A DNA stretch of 64,000 bases, from the NCBI GenBank assembly GCA_964343805.1, contig CAYFLR010000017.1:1-64000 (forward strand), written 5' to 3'. This DNA is from CAYFLR01 sp964343805 (lineage in GTDB: Bacteria; Bdellovibrionota_B; Oligoflexia; CAYFLR01). A model generated the notes under the pieces. It had not been told where the DNA came from. It did not search any database and was given only the letters and a program-made list of their open reading frames with translations. Shown in pieces: positions 54,901 to 63,912 of the stretch (position 1 is its first letter; every line of letters begins with the position of its first letter). Made by a program: the position numbers and the translations under genes.

Positions 54901-56028
54901 ATATCCCCATTAGACCAGATTTCGATTCAAAAATTGCAGGTAATGGGCTAAGTTATGAATATGGGGAGGTCTATAGCCACCTTAAAGCTGACCGCGAAAA
55001 TACTTCATGGGGGAACGACTCCAGCGTCTATACACAAGATGCAAAGAAAATAAATTATCCCTTAGATGTAATCATAAATGATGAAATTGAAAAGGTTAAT
55101 GCCGTTCCTCAGTGCTCTACCCCACAAGATTGTTATGCAAAATATACTGAGATCAGTTTTGGCCTTCAACTTCGTGAACTCATTGAACGAACTAAAGCTT
55201 ATCNNNNNNNNNNGTTTAAAAACCTGTGAAATGTTCGGCCATGTCAATCTCATAGCCTGGCCAGTAAAAATGAAATGCTCAGATTTCGATGATAAGCCTT
55301 GCTTAAAAATCCCTAAAGGTCAACCCGTAGATGGATTCTACACGAAGTATGTTCATCCTCTCGCCTATATCCACTTTAAAAGAAATGCGGCTATCACTTT
55401 AGCTGATGCAAACGACAGCAAGACCAATTATGGGCCCTTTGAAGATGCGGGAGGTGGTCTACTTTCCTTTTTGAACACCGATGATTACAAAGCCAAAATT
55501 AAAAATTTGGTTAAACCGGTAAATATCGAATCCACTGACCACTACCTTACTGAAAAGTTCACTAATAACCTTGGAAACACGGCTTTTAAGCGGGTAAGTA
55601 ATCTCAAAACCTACTTTGAAGGCAGAGAATATTGGAGAGCATTTAATGAAAGTGCGGCTCAATTTAGAGAAGCCAAGTTTAAACCTGAAAAAGAGAGCGA
55701 CCCAATGATTTATTCCACTGAGTATCATGTGGTGGAAATTCAGACTGTTTACTGTTGTCAATCAAGACAAACATACAGTCCAGCAGATGACAATAACTTG
55801 GAAAATATTTCTGAAATGTCAGCTTGTTCCATGAAACGCTCCTCTCGCTTCATTGGAGTGGGAACCCCTCCAGAAGATTGGAAATGGAAAATAAAGTACT
55901 TGGATATTAATCCATTTACTCCTCCTGACTCTGGAAATACTAAATCGTATATCCGAGAAATGTGTCGAAGTGTGAAGGAAAATGATGTACCCAAAGATGA
56001 CAATCTATATGAACCAGTGAACTTCTAG
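51924..56028 (+). CDS. PilW-like minor pilin with von Willebrand factor A domain (modular tip pilin)
   Basis: The N-terminus NTGFSLLELMVALGIGTMLM is a class III-type prepilin signal with Gly before Phe+1 and Glu+5. After a roughly 500-residue spacer, PADIIFLLDNTGSMKPF (about residue 575) opens a vWA domain with the metal-binding DxTGS site. LMVLITDTWPAIP (about residue 845) supplies the later Asp/Thr. A 10-base gap at 55204-55213 interrupts the gene; the 3' part (EMFGHVNLIAWPV to YEPVNF) is in another frame but clearly the same gene. The chain is about 1368 residues, against roughly 200-350 for a usual PilW. A vWA domain fixed to a pilin points to a tip adhesin. Confidence 0.85.
55204..55213. 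other. Assembly gap (10 N)
   Basis: Default-length gap inside the vWA pilin gene. The frame changes across it, so it is not ten bases long. Confidence 0.99.
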
Positions 56029-56094
56029 CCTTCAATTTTCCTCCATTGACTTTCCCGGCTCAATAGGATAAACTGTTTTTATCATTAGTTTATC

Positions 56095-56257
56095 AACTTG
56101 GATCCTCAGAACTTTTTGAAATAATGGCGGCAATCATTGCACACCAAAGACGTTGTAAAAATCCTCGAATTACCCCGGTAAATCTTATATTTTTGCAACG
56201 TCTTTGAAGCACAAGTATAACCACCTTTCAAATCAAAAAGTTCTGAGGATCCAAGTT
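56095..56257. repeat. Nested inverted repeat (outer 25/25, inner 17/18)
   Basis: The outer arms at 56095-56119 (AACTTGGATCCTCAG...) and 56233-56257 are exact reverse complements over 25 bases. Inside, 56145-56162 (CAAAGACGTTGTAAAAAT) and 56189-56206 are reverse complements with one mismatch in 18. The spacers between outer and inner arms are nearly equal (25 and 26 bases), giving a symmetric cruciform-capable unit. It fills the space between the vWA pilin stop and ctpA. It is either a small non-autonomous mobile element, a REP-like structure related to the RAYT at the left edge, or a long RNA hairpin. Confidence 0.9.
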
Positions 56258-56278
56258 ATCAACAGCCGGGAGCTCTCT

Positions 56279-57574
56279 ATGCGTATCACCCTACTGATTT
56301 CAGTCTGCCTAATTACCTTTTTGTATCGACCTGTGTACGGGGAATCCAAGACCTCTGAAAAGGAAGTACTGGAACATTTAGAAACCTACACCAAGGTCCT
56401 TCATTTCATTGAATCCCTCTATGTGGATAAAAACAAAATTGGCAAGGTAGATTTAATTAAAAATTCCATTAGGGGGATGCTTTCGGGGCTGGATCCTCAC
56501 TCTATTTATATGCCCAAAGAGGCCTTTAAAGAGATGAAGATTGATACCAGCGGCAAATTTGGAGGCATTGGGATTCGCATCGCCTTAAAAGGTAAATATA
56601 TTACCGTTATTGCTGTTTTAGAAAACACTCCCGCTGCCAGAAAAGGATTAAAACCAGGGGATAAGATATTAGCAGTTAATGGAAAATCAATTATTAAATC
56701 CACGCCGAGCGAAGTGGTCAATCTCATCCAAGGCACCCCCGGATCTTCTGTAGAGCTTAAAATAAAGCGAGAAGAAAAGGAGGCCTTTGCCGTTTCTCTC
56801 AAGAGAGAGATTATCAAAATGAAGAGCACCTACGCCCAGGAGATCTATCCCAACTATATGCTAATTTCTGTTCGCAGCTTTCAGGAAAAAAGTGATCAGC
56901 AGGTAAGAAAGGCCATTCAAGACTATTTAAAGAAAAATAGACGGATCAAAGGCCTTATATTAGATCTACGTAACAATCCGGGAGGCCTCCTAGATCAAGC
57001 AGTTAAAATCAGCGATCTCTTTTTAGAATCAGGTGTCATAGTCACCACCTTAGGAAGGACTAATAAAAACAAAGAGGTGGAATTTGCCCATAAAAAAGGG
57101 ACTTTTTCCTTTTTCCCCATGATTGTCCTGGTTAATGAAGCCAGTGCGAGTGCCAGTGAAATTGTAGCTGGAGCGCTCCAGGATCACAAAAGAGCGCTGA
57201 TAATGGGGCAGCCCACCTTCGGTAAGGGATCAGTACAAACGTTGCTAGAATTGCCAAATGGAGCCGGATTAAAGCTAACGGTGGCAAAATACTACACCCC
57301 CCTTAACAGGTCAATTCAAGCAAAGGGTATTCAGCCTAATGTTTTAATTCCAATCTCTCCTCCCAAAAATAAAGCAGCTAAGTCTTTTGTAAAAGAAAAA
57401 GACCTGAAAGGGCATTTTCAAGCCAACGATAAAAATGAGATCACCACTTCCACCCAAGATAACTGGTCTCAAAAAATAAACAAACAGTTTTCGCATGACT
57501 ATCAATTAGCCTCCGCTATCCATTATTTAATGAGCTTCAACTTGTTTGGCATTGACAATAAAGCAGGAGAATGA
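56279..57574 (+). CDS. ctpA: C-terminal processing protease (S41 family)
   Basis: The 431-residue protein is exported by a signal peptide (MRITLLISVCLITFLYRPVYG). It has a PDZ domain (about 75-165; FGGIGIRI, GLKPGDKILAVNGKSI) and the S41 catalytic core with SASASEIVAGAL (Ser) and FGKGSVQTL (Lys dyad). Such proteases trim periplasmic proteins. I use ATG 56279 with GGGAG upstream; a longer frame begins inside the right arm of the inverted repeat. rpsT follows 37 bases downstream. Confidence 0.95.
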   Translation: MRITLLISVCLITFLYRPVYGESKTSEKEVLEHLETYTKVLHFIESLYVDKNKIGKVDLIKNSIRGMLSGLDPHSIYMPKEAFKEMKIDTSGKFGGIGIRIALKGKYITVIAVLENTPAARKGLKPGDKILAVNGKSIIKSTPSEVVNLIQGTPGSSVELKIKREEKEAFAVSLKREIIKMKSTYAQEIYPNYMLISVRSFQEKSDQQVRKAIQDYLKKNRRIKGLILDLRNNPGGLLDQAVKISDLFLESGVIVTTLGRTNKNKEVEFAHKKGTFSFFPMIVLVNEASASASEIVAGALQDHKRALIMGQPTFGKGSVQTLLELPNGAGLKLTVAKYYTPLNRSIQAKGIQPNVLIPISPPKNKAAKSFVKEKDLKGHFQANDKNEITTSTQDNWSQKINKQFSHDYQLASAIHYLMSFNLFGIDNKAGE

Positions 57575-57611
57575 TAAAAGGTTGAACCCTGATTTTTAAG
57601 TGGAGGAGTGT

Positions 57612-57881
57612 ATGGCAAATCATAAATCAGCATTAAAAAGAGCCCGTCAAAGTGCGGTTCGTAATCAAAGAAATTCCAGTGCTAAAACTTTTATTAAAAC
57701 GCTAACTAAGCGTGTTTTAACTGCTGTAGAAGAAAAAAGCGTTGAAAAGGCAACCAGTGCCTACCAAGAAGCTCAAAAATACTTGGCCCGTATGGGACGC
57801 AAAGGAATCTTACACCGCAATACAGCCGGTAGACGAGTGGCTCAATTAGCTAAATTAGTAGGAACCTTAAAGTCTTCCTAA
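57612..57881 (+). CDS. rpsT: 30S ribosomal protein S20
   Basis: The 89-residue basic protein starts MANHKSALKRARQSAVRNQRN and ends RRVAQLAKLVGTL, the normal S20 pattern. It binds 16S rRNA early in 30S assembly. GGAGG lies six bases before the ATG. A strong terminator follows. Confidence 0.98.
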   Translation: MANHKSALKRARQSAVRNQRNSSAKTFIKTLTKRVLTAVEEKSVEKATSAYQEAQKYLARMGRKGILHRNTAGRRVAQLAKLVGTLKSS

Positions 57882-57885
57882 AAAA

Positions 57886-57930
57886 AAGAAGGCCAACTCT
57901 CCAAAGAGAGTGGCCCTCTTTATGCTTTTT
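57886..57930 (+). terminator. Intrinsic terminator of rpsT
   Basis: GGCCAACTCTC (57891-57901) pairs with GAGAGTGGCC (57906-57915) with one bulged A, followed by CTCTTTATGCTTTTTG. It lies between convergent rpsT and pilA and may serve both strands, since the left flank is A-rich. Confidence 0.82.
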
Positions 57931-57944
57931 GTCTCAAATTTATC

Positions 57945-58589
57945 TTAGTTAGAGTTCGCAACGGAATCTTTGCAGCGTTTCTTGCCGCGAGCATCAGGCC
58001 TGTTCTTGACATCATCATAAGCAGCAAACAAACACTTAGTAGAAGTTAAATGCCATGCGTCTGTGTCATTACCTTGGCCACTGTTCTTTTTAGAACCGTC
58101 TATAATTTGTGCAGTTCTAGCGATAGCTCCAACTCCAAAATTTCCGTAGGTAGGATCAAACTGATTTTCTTTCCAAGCACCTGTATGATAGAGGTAACGA
58201 ATACTATTCATTCCACCATCTAAACTGAAGCCTAATTCATTCCCTCTATGCCCATTAATATTTTGAGCAGTCTTGTCATTTAAACCACCAGTACTTGTTC
58301 CGTTGATTCTATAGGCAGATACCCCCACTGGGTCTTTCCTCTCTGTTTTACCAACTTCACATGATCCATCTGTGGTAGACGCTGAAAGAGGCCAATAACA
58401 GTTTTCATCTGCTACATATGAATTCTGAAGACCATGAATGACCATCACATTTGTTTTAGCCTCAGTCTGCTTTGCTTTCGCCTGAAACTGTTTAAAGTTG
58501 GGAATCGCAATAGCAGATAGTATTCCAATAATGGCAACTACCACCATCAATTCCACCAATGAAAAACCCATAGAAACTCTTCTTCTCAT
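57945..58589 (-). CDS. pilA: Type IV pilin, PilA-like major pilin
   Basis: The 214-residue prepilin has MGFSLVELMVVVAIIGILSAIAIPNF: a short leader (7 residues), cleavage after Gly, Phe+1, Glu+5, then the conserved helix and Pro22-type kink. Pairs of Cys in the C-terminal part (DENCYWPL, SCEVG, KCLFA, KRCKD) could form the pilin disulfides. GGAGG is seven bases before the start. It would form the pilus shaft. It lies convergent to rpsT and downstream of a second pilin gene. Confidence 0.94.
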   Translation of the reverse strand: MRRRVSMGFSLVELMVVVAIIGILSAIAIPNFKQFQAKAKQTEAKTNVMVIHGLQNSYVADENCYWPLSASTTDGSCEVGKTERKDPVGVSAYRINGTSTGGLNDKTAQNINGHRGNELGFSLDGGMNSIRYLYHTGAWKENQFDPTYGNFGVGAIARTAQIIDGSKKNSGQGNDTDAWHLTSTKCLFAAYDDVKNRPDARGKKRCKDSVANSN

Positions 58590-58702
58590 AATGATACCTC
58601 CCCATTATTTTAAAAAAATATTAACCTGCAATGCATATACTTTCCTGATCGGAAATGTTGGGGAGAACTTTAGAAGTATTTTGAAAGGAGTTTAAAAATG
58701 GG

Positions 58703-59269
58703 CTAACGGCAAAGAATCGGGGTTGAAAGATTGGTAATGGAATCTCTCAATGGTTGATAACCACTTCCCCATTCACCTCTTTTACAACCCATTAAATCCC
58801 TTACAGAATCGTACCTTGGGCAGATATCCCCACCATCATTTATCAGCCAGGTATCTAAATAGGTTGGGTGCAAAGAACCACCCGGTCTCTTCTTAATAGA
58901 TGAAACCGTCTTGGCACGGGCCACTCCGATAAAATTGAACCTAATTTTATCTTCACCCCCAGCTCCAGTCTGATAGGTGTAGTAATCTCCCTCTGGCATA
59001 AAACCCAGACCGTTGACCTGCTTGGTATCTTTACTATAACATAAGGGACTGATACCATTGTCATTATTCCCTTTGTCGTACCAAAACCTGCCATATTCAG
59101 CTGAATAAACAAACTGGAGGGTTTTAATTCGAAGAAGATTATTTTTTGCTTCGCCCTGCTTGGATTTGGCCAGCATATTCATAATCATCGGTCCCCCATA
59201 AAATGTGGTCCCTCCAGCAATAGCCACTACTATCATGAGTTCTATTAATGAAAAACCTTTGTTAAGCAT
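58703..59269 (-). CDS. Type IV pilin-like protein
   Basis: The 188-residue protein starts MLNKGFSLIELMIVVAIAGG, a prepilin leader of five residues with Gly before Phe+1 and Glu+5. The helix (TTFYGGPMIMNMLAKSKQGEAKNNLLRIK) differs from the IPNF-type and is Gly/Pro-rich. It is probably a second major or a minor pilin. Its ATG is three bases from the prfB stop, so it is probably co-transcribed with prfB. The major pilin gene is 113 bases downstream. Confidence 0.88.
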   Translation of the reverse strand: MLNKGFSLIELMIVVAIAGGTTFYGGPMIMNMLAKSKQGEAKNNLLRIKTLQFVYSAEYGRFWYDKGNNDNGISPLCYSKDTKQVNGLGFMPEGDYYTYQTGAGGEDKIRFNFIGVARAKTVSSIKKRPGGSLHPTYLDTWLINDGGDICPRYDSVRDLMGCKRGEWGSGYQPLRDSITNLSTPILCR

Positions 59270-59272
59270 AAT

Positions 59273-60389
59273 TCACCCACTCTCTGATTGATTAATTAAA
59301 AAAGCCTTCATAAAAGGCGTTAAATCTCCATCAAGGACTCCACCTGTGTTGGCGGTTTCAAAATTGGTTCGATGATCCTTAACCATATTATAAGGATGAA
59401 GAACATAGGAACGAATCTGAGAACCAAAAGAGATTTCCATTTTTTGAGCCTCTTCTTTAGAAATGGCATCTTTTCTTGCTTGCATTTCTCGCTCATATAG
59501 CTTTGAGCGCAATAATTTCATAGCCATATCTTTATTTTGATGCTGGGACCGCTCTTTTTGACATTGAACCACAATCCCCGTGGGATTATGAGTGATCCTT
59601 ATAGCCGAATCGGTGGTATTAACATGCTGTCCTCCAGCACCTTGAGAACGATAGGTATCTATCCGCAAGTCTTTTTCTTCAATATCAATTTCTAAATTTT
59701 CATCAATAATAGGGCTGGCATAAACCGAAGCAAAACTGGTGTGCCTTCTAGCATTTGAATCAAAGGGTGAAATTCTTACTAAGCGATGAATCCCACTTTC
59801 AGCCTTTAAATATCCATAGGCATAAAGCCCCTGAACGGTAAGGGTTACATTTTTAATTCCCGCCTCATCACCATCTAAAATATCTACTATTTCACTTTTA
59901 TAACCCTGATCACTGCACCATCTGGTGAACATGCGAAGCAGCATAGAGGTCCAGTCGCAGGACTCAGTTCCACCCGCTCCCGCATTAATGGTTAATACGG
60001 CATCATTAAGATCTACCTCACCACTTAACATCTGACGAAGTTCTAAATCCTCTACCAATTTAGCCGCCTTTTGAACCATTCCCTGACCTTCAGAGAAAGA
60101 GTCTTCATCCCCATCGGCGGCAAATTCGAAAAGGACCTCACAATCCGATTGAAGTTGTTCTAATTGTTTAATTTGGTTAATCAAATCTTCTAAAATTCCC
60201 TTCTCTTTCATTATCTCAACCGCTTGAGTGCGATCATTCCAAAGATCGGGGGAAGATTCCAAACGAGCATTCAATTCATCGAGGCGGCGCTGCTTCAGAT
60301 CAAGGTCAAAGTAACCTCCGCAATTGTTCGGTTCTTTCAGCCAACGATTTCAAAAGATTTGTGTTTTCTGTTAAGTTGGCCTTATCCAT
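59273..60389 (-). CDS. prfB: Peptide chain release factor 2 (programmed +1 frameshift)
   Basis: RF2 ends translation at UGA and UAA. The gene starts at ATG 60389 (MDKANLTENTNLLKSL), eight bases inside the end of the PgpH-like gene. The first 27 codons end at CTT followed by in-frame TGA (60308-60306). After a +1 shift, the frame continues DLDLKQRRLDELNARLES to the usual RF2 sequence, with the SPF anticodon-like tripeptide (RISPFDSNARR) and GGQ (RSQGAGGQHVNTTDS). Total is about 371 residues, the usual length. The frame that starts further down at 60274 is only the second part. Confidence 0.96.
60303..60320 (-). promoter_or_regulatory. prfB programmed +1 frameshift signal
   Basis: On the minus strand the sequence reads CGGAGGTTACTTTGACCT. 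It has a Shine-Dalgarno-like GGAGG a few bases before CTT-TGA-C, the standard RF2 autoregulatory site. When RF2 is scarce, the ribosome pauses at UGA and slips +1 on CUU. This explains the apparent stop in an essential gene. Confidence 0.95.
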
Positions 60390-62775
60390 ACTTTTGCTCC
60401 ACATCTTGACCTAAACGTTTAAGATCCTCTTTTTCTCCCTGTTTTTGACGGTGCTTGGGTTCATCATTTAACATGGCATGCGTCACCATATTAATCATTT
60501 TCTTCTGTTCACTCCCCTTAGTAGCCTTATCGGGATAATCCACCCTATAATGATAGATTCCGCCAAAAATCCTGTAAAATGCCTTGGTTACCTTATGCAA
60601 ATCTCGGAGCGTTAAATCGCACTCGTCTAACTGCCCTGAGGTAAAGGCCTTATTAATAATTTTCTGAATGAGACCCTGGAGTCTTGCGGGGCTCTTATCG
60701 GCTAGAGACTGAGAAGCTGCTTGCACCATATCAGCTAAATGCACCAGCCCAGCCTCTCTGGTCTGAGGCTTAGGTCCAGGGTACCTAAAATCACTCTCAT
60801 TGATAGATTCGTCGGCTTCTGCTCGCTCTATAGCCTTTCTATAAAAATAATCAATTCGACTGGATCCATGATGCTGCTGGATTATATCTCGTATTGGCTT
60901 GGGTAAACCAATGGCTTTAGCTAGCTCAATACCATCTTTTACATGGGCAATAATAATGAGAGAGCTCAAACGAGGAGAGAGTTTATCATGACGGTTGGAT
61001 CCCACTTGATTTTCTATAAAATAGAGAGGTTTTTTAATTTTACCAATATCATGATAATAAGAACCCACCCGACATAACAGCGGATTGGCCCCAATATCTT
61101 CTGCCGCTGCTTCAACTAAGCTTCCCACCATAATAGAGTGAGCATAGGTTCCAGGAGCGTGAATAATCAATTCTTTCATTATGGGATGGTTCATATTGGA
61201 GAGTTCCAATAATTGAAAGTCGGTTACATAACCAAAAACTGATTCCACCACCGGAGTTAAACCCGTTACAAATACCCCCCCTAGAAGACCTCCTAAAAAG
61301 GCGGCAACCAAAGTATAGGCTATAGAAAGACTCGAAAGTTCTTCCGCCCCCGTAACTAAAGTGATGGCCATAACCACAAAAATATTAACCAAACCCACCT
61401 TTAATCCGGCCATAATCAGGGTACTTCGACGGAAACATTTCGCCACTCCACTGGTTCCCACCAGACAGCCTACAAATGTATAAAGGCTAAAATAGAGGTT
61501 GTTTTCCAAAATCAAACCAGAAAGCATACTTACAATTATGGAGAAAATAAGAGCCATAATGGAGTTATGAACAATCCGAACCTGCATGGCTCCAAAAGCA
61601 AAGGGAATAAAGTAATAGTAGGATTGCAAAGGCATAAACTGGAGTTTATCGAAAACAACAACCCCAATATATTTCCAAAAACTAATAAAAAGACAGTTAA
61701 TTAAAAGCACACAAATAAAGAAGAGAATATCTCGATTATTAATATGAAAACGAACCAAATGACGTTCGCTATAAAGTAAGACTTGGGTAATGAAAATATA
61801 AAGGAAAAGGGTTAAACCGGTAAATATGAGATAACCGTGAAGGTGGGTTTGGGTCTGCTTAATTTGACTTAAGATCTGCAAGGTTTTTGGGCGAACTCGT
61901 TCGCCATCTCTTAAGATCATCTCCCCTTTCTTAATATTAAACTTCAACACCTTCACTTGTTGACGGGCTTTTTCTTTACGTAAATTGGTTTCAATCGCAT
62001 TAAAAATAAAATTGGGATTTACTAAAGGTCCGATAAAACTCTTTAATGTTCGGTGGTGCTTTTTAGTGAGATGTTGCGCCTCGATGGAATGAATCAAATC
62101 ATTATAGAGCTCTTTTTTAACCACTGCAGCGGTTTTTATCTGGTCAAAATTGTATTGAGTGGATTCAATTACATTTTTTTGATCACTGACCCGCCTCACC
62201 ACAATTCCATCTTTATGTTTAAGCAGACCCACATTATCAGGGATCACAAAACCTGATGTGTATTTTTCTAATCGATCTAAAAAGAAGGGATAGAAATCGG
62301 CATTTCCTGAAAAAAACATGGCCATAAGCTGTTCTATTTGCTGATTAGAATAGTCTATACCAATTATCTTTTTAAAGGGGGAAAAACTCTTTTCTACCAC
62401 AACAGCACCCGCCTCTTGCTGCGGTGGCTGCGCCACTTCTCCCAACAAATTGAGTGCCGTTTGAACTTTGTTACGCAGAATAGTTACGAACTCTTCATCA
62501 AAGTCATAGACAGGTTTAACACTGTTTTCTGCTTCAATCCTCTTATTTTCAGTAGCAATATGGTCAATGATGACATAGTCTTTAGAAACTTTGATGTTGC
62601 CCTTACCTACATCTCCTTCTTGATAATCAATAGTTATGTCAAACTTAGGAGTGATAATATAGGCTACCACCCCACTTAAGAGCAGAACATAAAAATTCCG
62701 CCAATTAAAACTGCTTTCGAAGAGGGTTTTAAAAAACTGTCCACTTCTAGCAAAGATTCCGTTCGTTTTTTCCAT
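60382..62775 (-). CDS. pgpH: 7TM-HD (PgpH-like) cyclic-di-AMP phosphodiesterase
   Basis: The 797-residue protein has one N-terminal membrane segment, a 7TMR-HDED extracellular domain (about 50-290), seven membrane segments (about 310-500), then an HD domain. GTYAHSIMVGSLVEAAA and YYHDIGKIKKPLYF (HD near 574) and the later HHGSSR provide the metal ligands. Homologues hydrolyse cyclic di-AMP. It overlaps prfB at its end (8 bases) and follows the DUF4388 membrane protein. The cyclase is not in the window, so the ligand is by family only. Confidence 0.92.
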   Translation of the reverse strand: MEKTNGIFARSGQFFKTLFESSFNWRNFYVLLLSGVVAYIITPKFDITIDYQEGDVGKGNIKVSKDYVIIDHIATENKRIEAENSVKPVYDFDEEFVTILRNKVQTALNLLGEVAQPPQQEAGAVVVEKSFSPFKKIIGIDYSNQQIEQLMAMFFSGNADFYPFFLDRLEKYTSGFVIPDNVGLLKHKDGIVVRRVSDQKNVIESTQYNFDQIKTAAVVKKELYNDLIHSIEAQHLTKKHHRTLKSFIGPLVNPNFIFNAIETNLRKEKARQQVKVLKFNIKKGEMILRDGERVRPKTLQILSQIKQTQTHLHGYLIFTGLTLFLYIFITQVLLYSERHLVRFHINNRDILFFICVLLINCLFISFWKYIGVVVFDKLQFMPLQSYYYFIPFAFGAMQVRIVHNSIMALIFSIIVSMLSGLILENNLYFSLYTFVGCLVGTSGVAKCFRRSTLIMAGLKVGLVNIFVVMAITLVTGAEELSSLSIAYTLVAAFLGGLLGGVFVTGLTPVVESVFGYVTDFQLLELSNMNHPIMKELIIHAPGTYAHSIMVGSLVEAAAEDIGANPLLCRVGSYYHDIGKIKKPLYFIENQVGSNRHDKLSPRLSSLIIIAHVKDGIELAKAIGLPKPIRDIIQQHHGSSRIDYFYRKAIERAEADESINESDFRYPGPKPQTREAGLVHLADMVQAASQSLADKSPARLQGLIQKIINKAFTSGQLDECDLTLRDLHKVTKAFYRIFGGIYHYRVDYPDKATKGSEQKKMINMVTHAMLNDEPKHRQKQGEKEDLKRLGQDVEQKYG

Positions 62776-62793
62776 TTCAGTCCTTATAATTAA

Positions 62794-63912
62794 TCAGTTT
62801 TTGGGTGCTAACAGCACATATCCCAATTCTTTTTTCTGATAGAAATAGCTGGCTTCCCAAGGGTACTTTAAATCTATTTCTTTAAGCACACGGTACTTCC
62901 CTTGAGTCAGTTGTTCCAAAGTATCAGGGAATTTCCCCTCGCTCAGATAATGAACATAGAGACCAAACTTTATCTTTTCTTTTTGATATTCGGACAAAAA
63001 TTCTTTCACATCTTGAATATTTTGTTTCTTATTTACAAACCATCCCATCAGATCAAACGGATCTGGATTATGGTAATAAAAAGTAAAAAAGAGTGCCAGG
63101 ACCACCACAAAGTTAAAGAGAATAATAGGAAGCTTCTCAATGTCTACATGGATAATATCCTCATCTTCAACCCCTGTTTTTTTCTTGTAGTCAAAAAAGA
63201 AGAGGAATTTACTTTTCTTGATAAGGCCACTCTCTACTAGACTATAAATGGCCTTGCGGGTTCTGTACTCTCCCAATAAAGTAGTGTAAGCCAAGTTTTT
63301 TACACTGCGCCTTCCATCTAACTGATTGATAATAACCTTTTCATCATCAGAAAGAGCGTTACCAATCTTTTCCATTTGATTTTCAAAGTTATTCGTCTTT
63401 CTAAAGACCAATTGGTTATGAGGAAGAAGAGCCTTAATATTAACCCTTTCATCCATCAACTCTCGTCCTATCTGCACCAATTGATCCACATTAATTTCTA
63501 CATAGTTTTCCGGCTCTCCATCCACTCCTGATTTAATAAATTCAAAGGTAGAATCATCTAAAAAGAAAAGAGATAAAAGCAGGTCCCAGGATTGAAACTC
63601 TATAAATTTTTCTAACTTCCATTTAGGTAGCTTGCCCTTTTCCAACAAAATACTTCCTAATTTTCGGTATCTCTTTTGCTGGACAATCAAAGCCTTTCCT
63701 AGCTCATCTCGAGTTATATAAGAAGATTGAACAAGCATTGCCCCTAAAAACCGTTTCATTCCAGAGGAACGCACCGAAATAATCATCCCTTTTTTGAGCT
63801 GGATAGTTATGTTACAGGATTTATGTGTCACAATGAGAATACCTGATCTCTTCTGCTTCTCTATCTGAGTAAGAACCTCATCAAAAGGCGTATCTTTAAA
63901 ATTACCTTTCAT
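62794..63912 (-). CDS. DUF4388-domain protein with one membrane segment
   Basis: The N-terminal part (MKGNFKDTPFDEVLTQIEKQKRSGILIV...) is a DUF4388-type domain: LQIQ-type ligand strands, ITIQLKKGMIISVRSSGM and a roughly 100-residue extension. A single hydrophobic segment (LPIILFNFVVVLALFFTFYY) near residue 268 separates a cytoplasmic front from a short outer tail. It is the second DUF4388 protein in the window. The start ATG overlaps the end of an upstream frame, and PgpH follows 18 bases downstream, so it probably belongs to that operon. Confidence 0.8.
   Translation of the reverse strand: MKGNFKDTPFDEVLTQIEKQKRSGILIVTHKSCNITIQLKKGMIISVRSSGMKRFLGAMLVQSSYITRDELGKALIVQQKRYRKLGSILLEKGKLPKWKLEKFIEFQSWDLLLSLFFLDDSTFEFIKSGVDGEPENYVEINVDQLVQIGRELMDERVNIKALLPHNQLVFRKTNNFENQMEKIGNALSDDEKVIINQLDGRRSVKNLAYTTLLGEYRTRKAIYSLVESGLIKKSKFLFFFDYKKKTGVEDEDIIHVDIEKLPIILFNFVVVLALFFTFYYHNPDPFDLMGWFVNKKQNIQDVKEFLSEYQKEKIKFGLYVHYLSEGKFPDTLEQLTQGKYRVLKEIDLKYPWEASYFYQKKELGYVLLAPKN

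Noticed and set aside
58590..58700. Possible sigma-54 promoter of pilA.
   Set aside because: The nearest GG and GC pair is nine bases apart instead of ten, and no TGGCA element is present.
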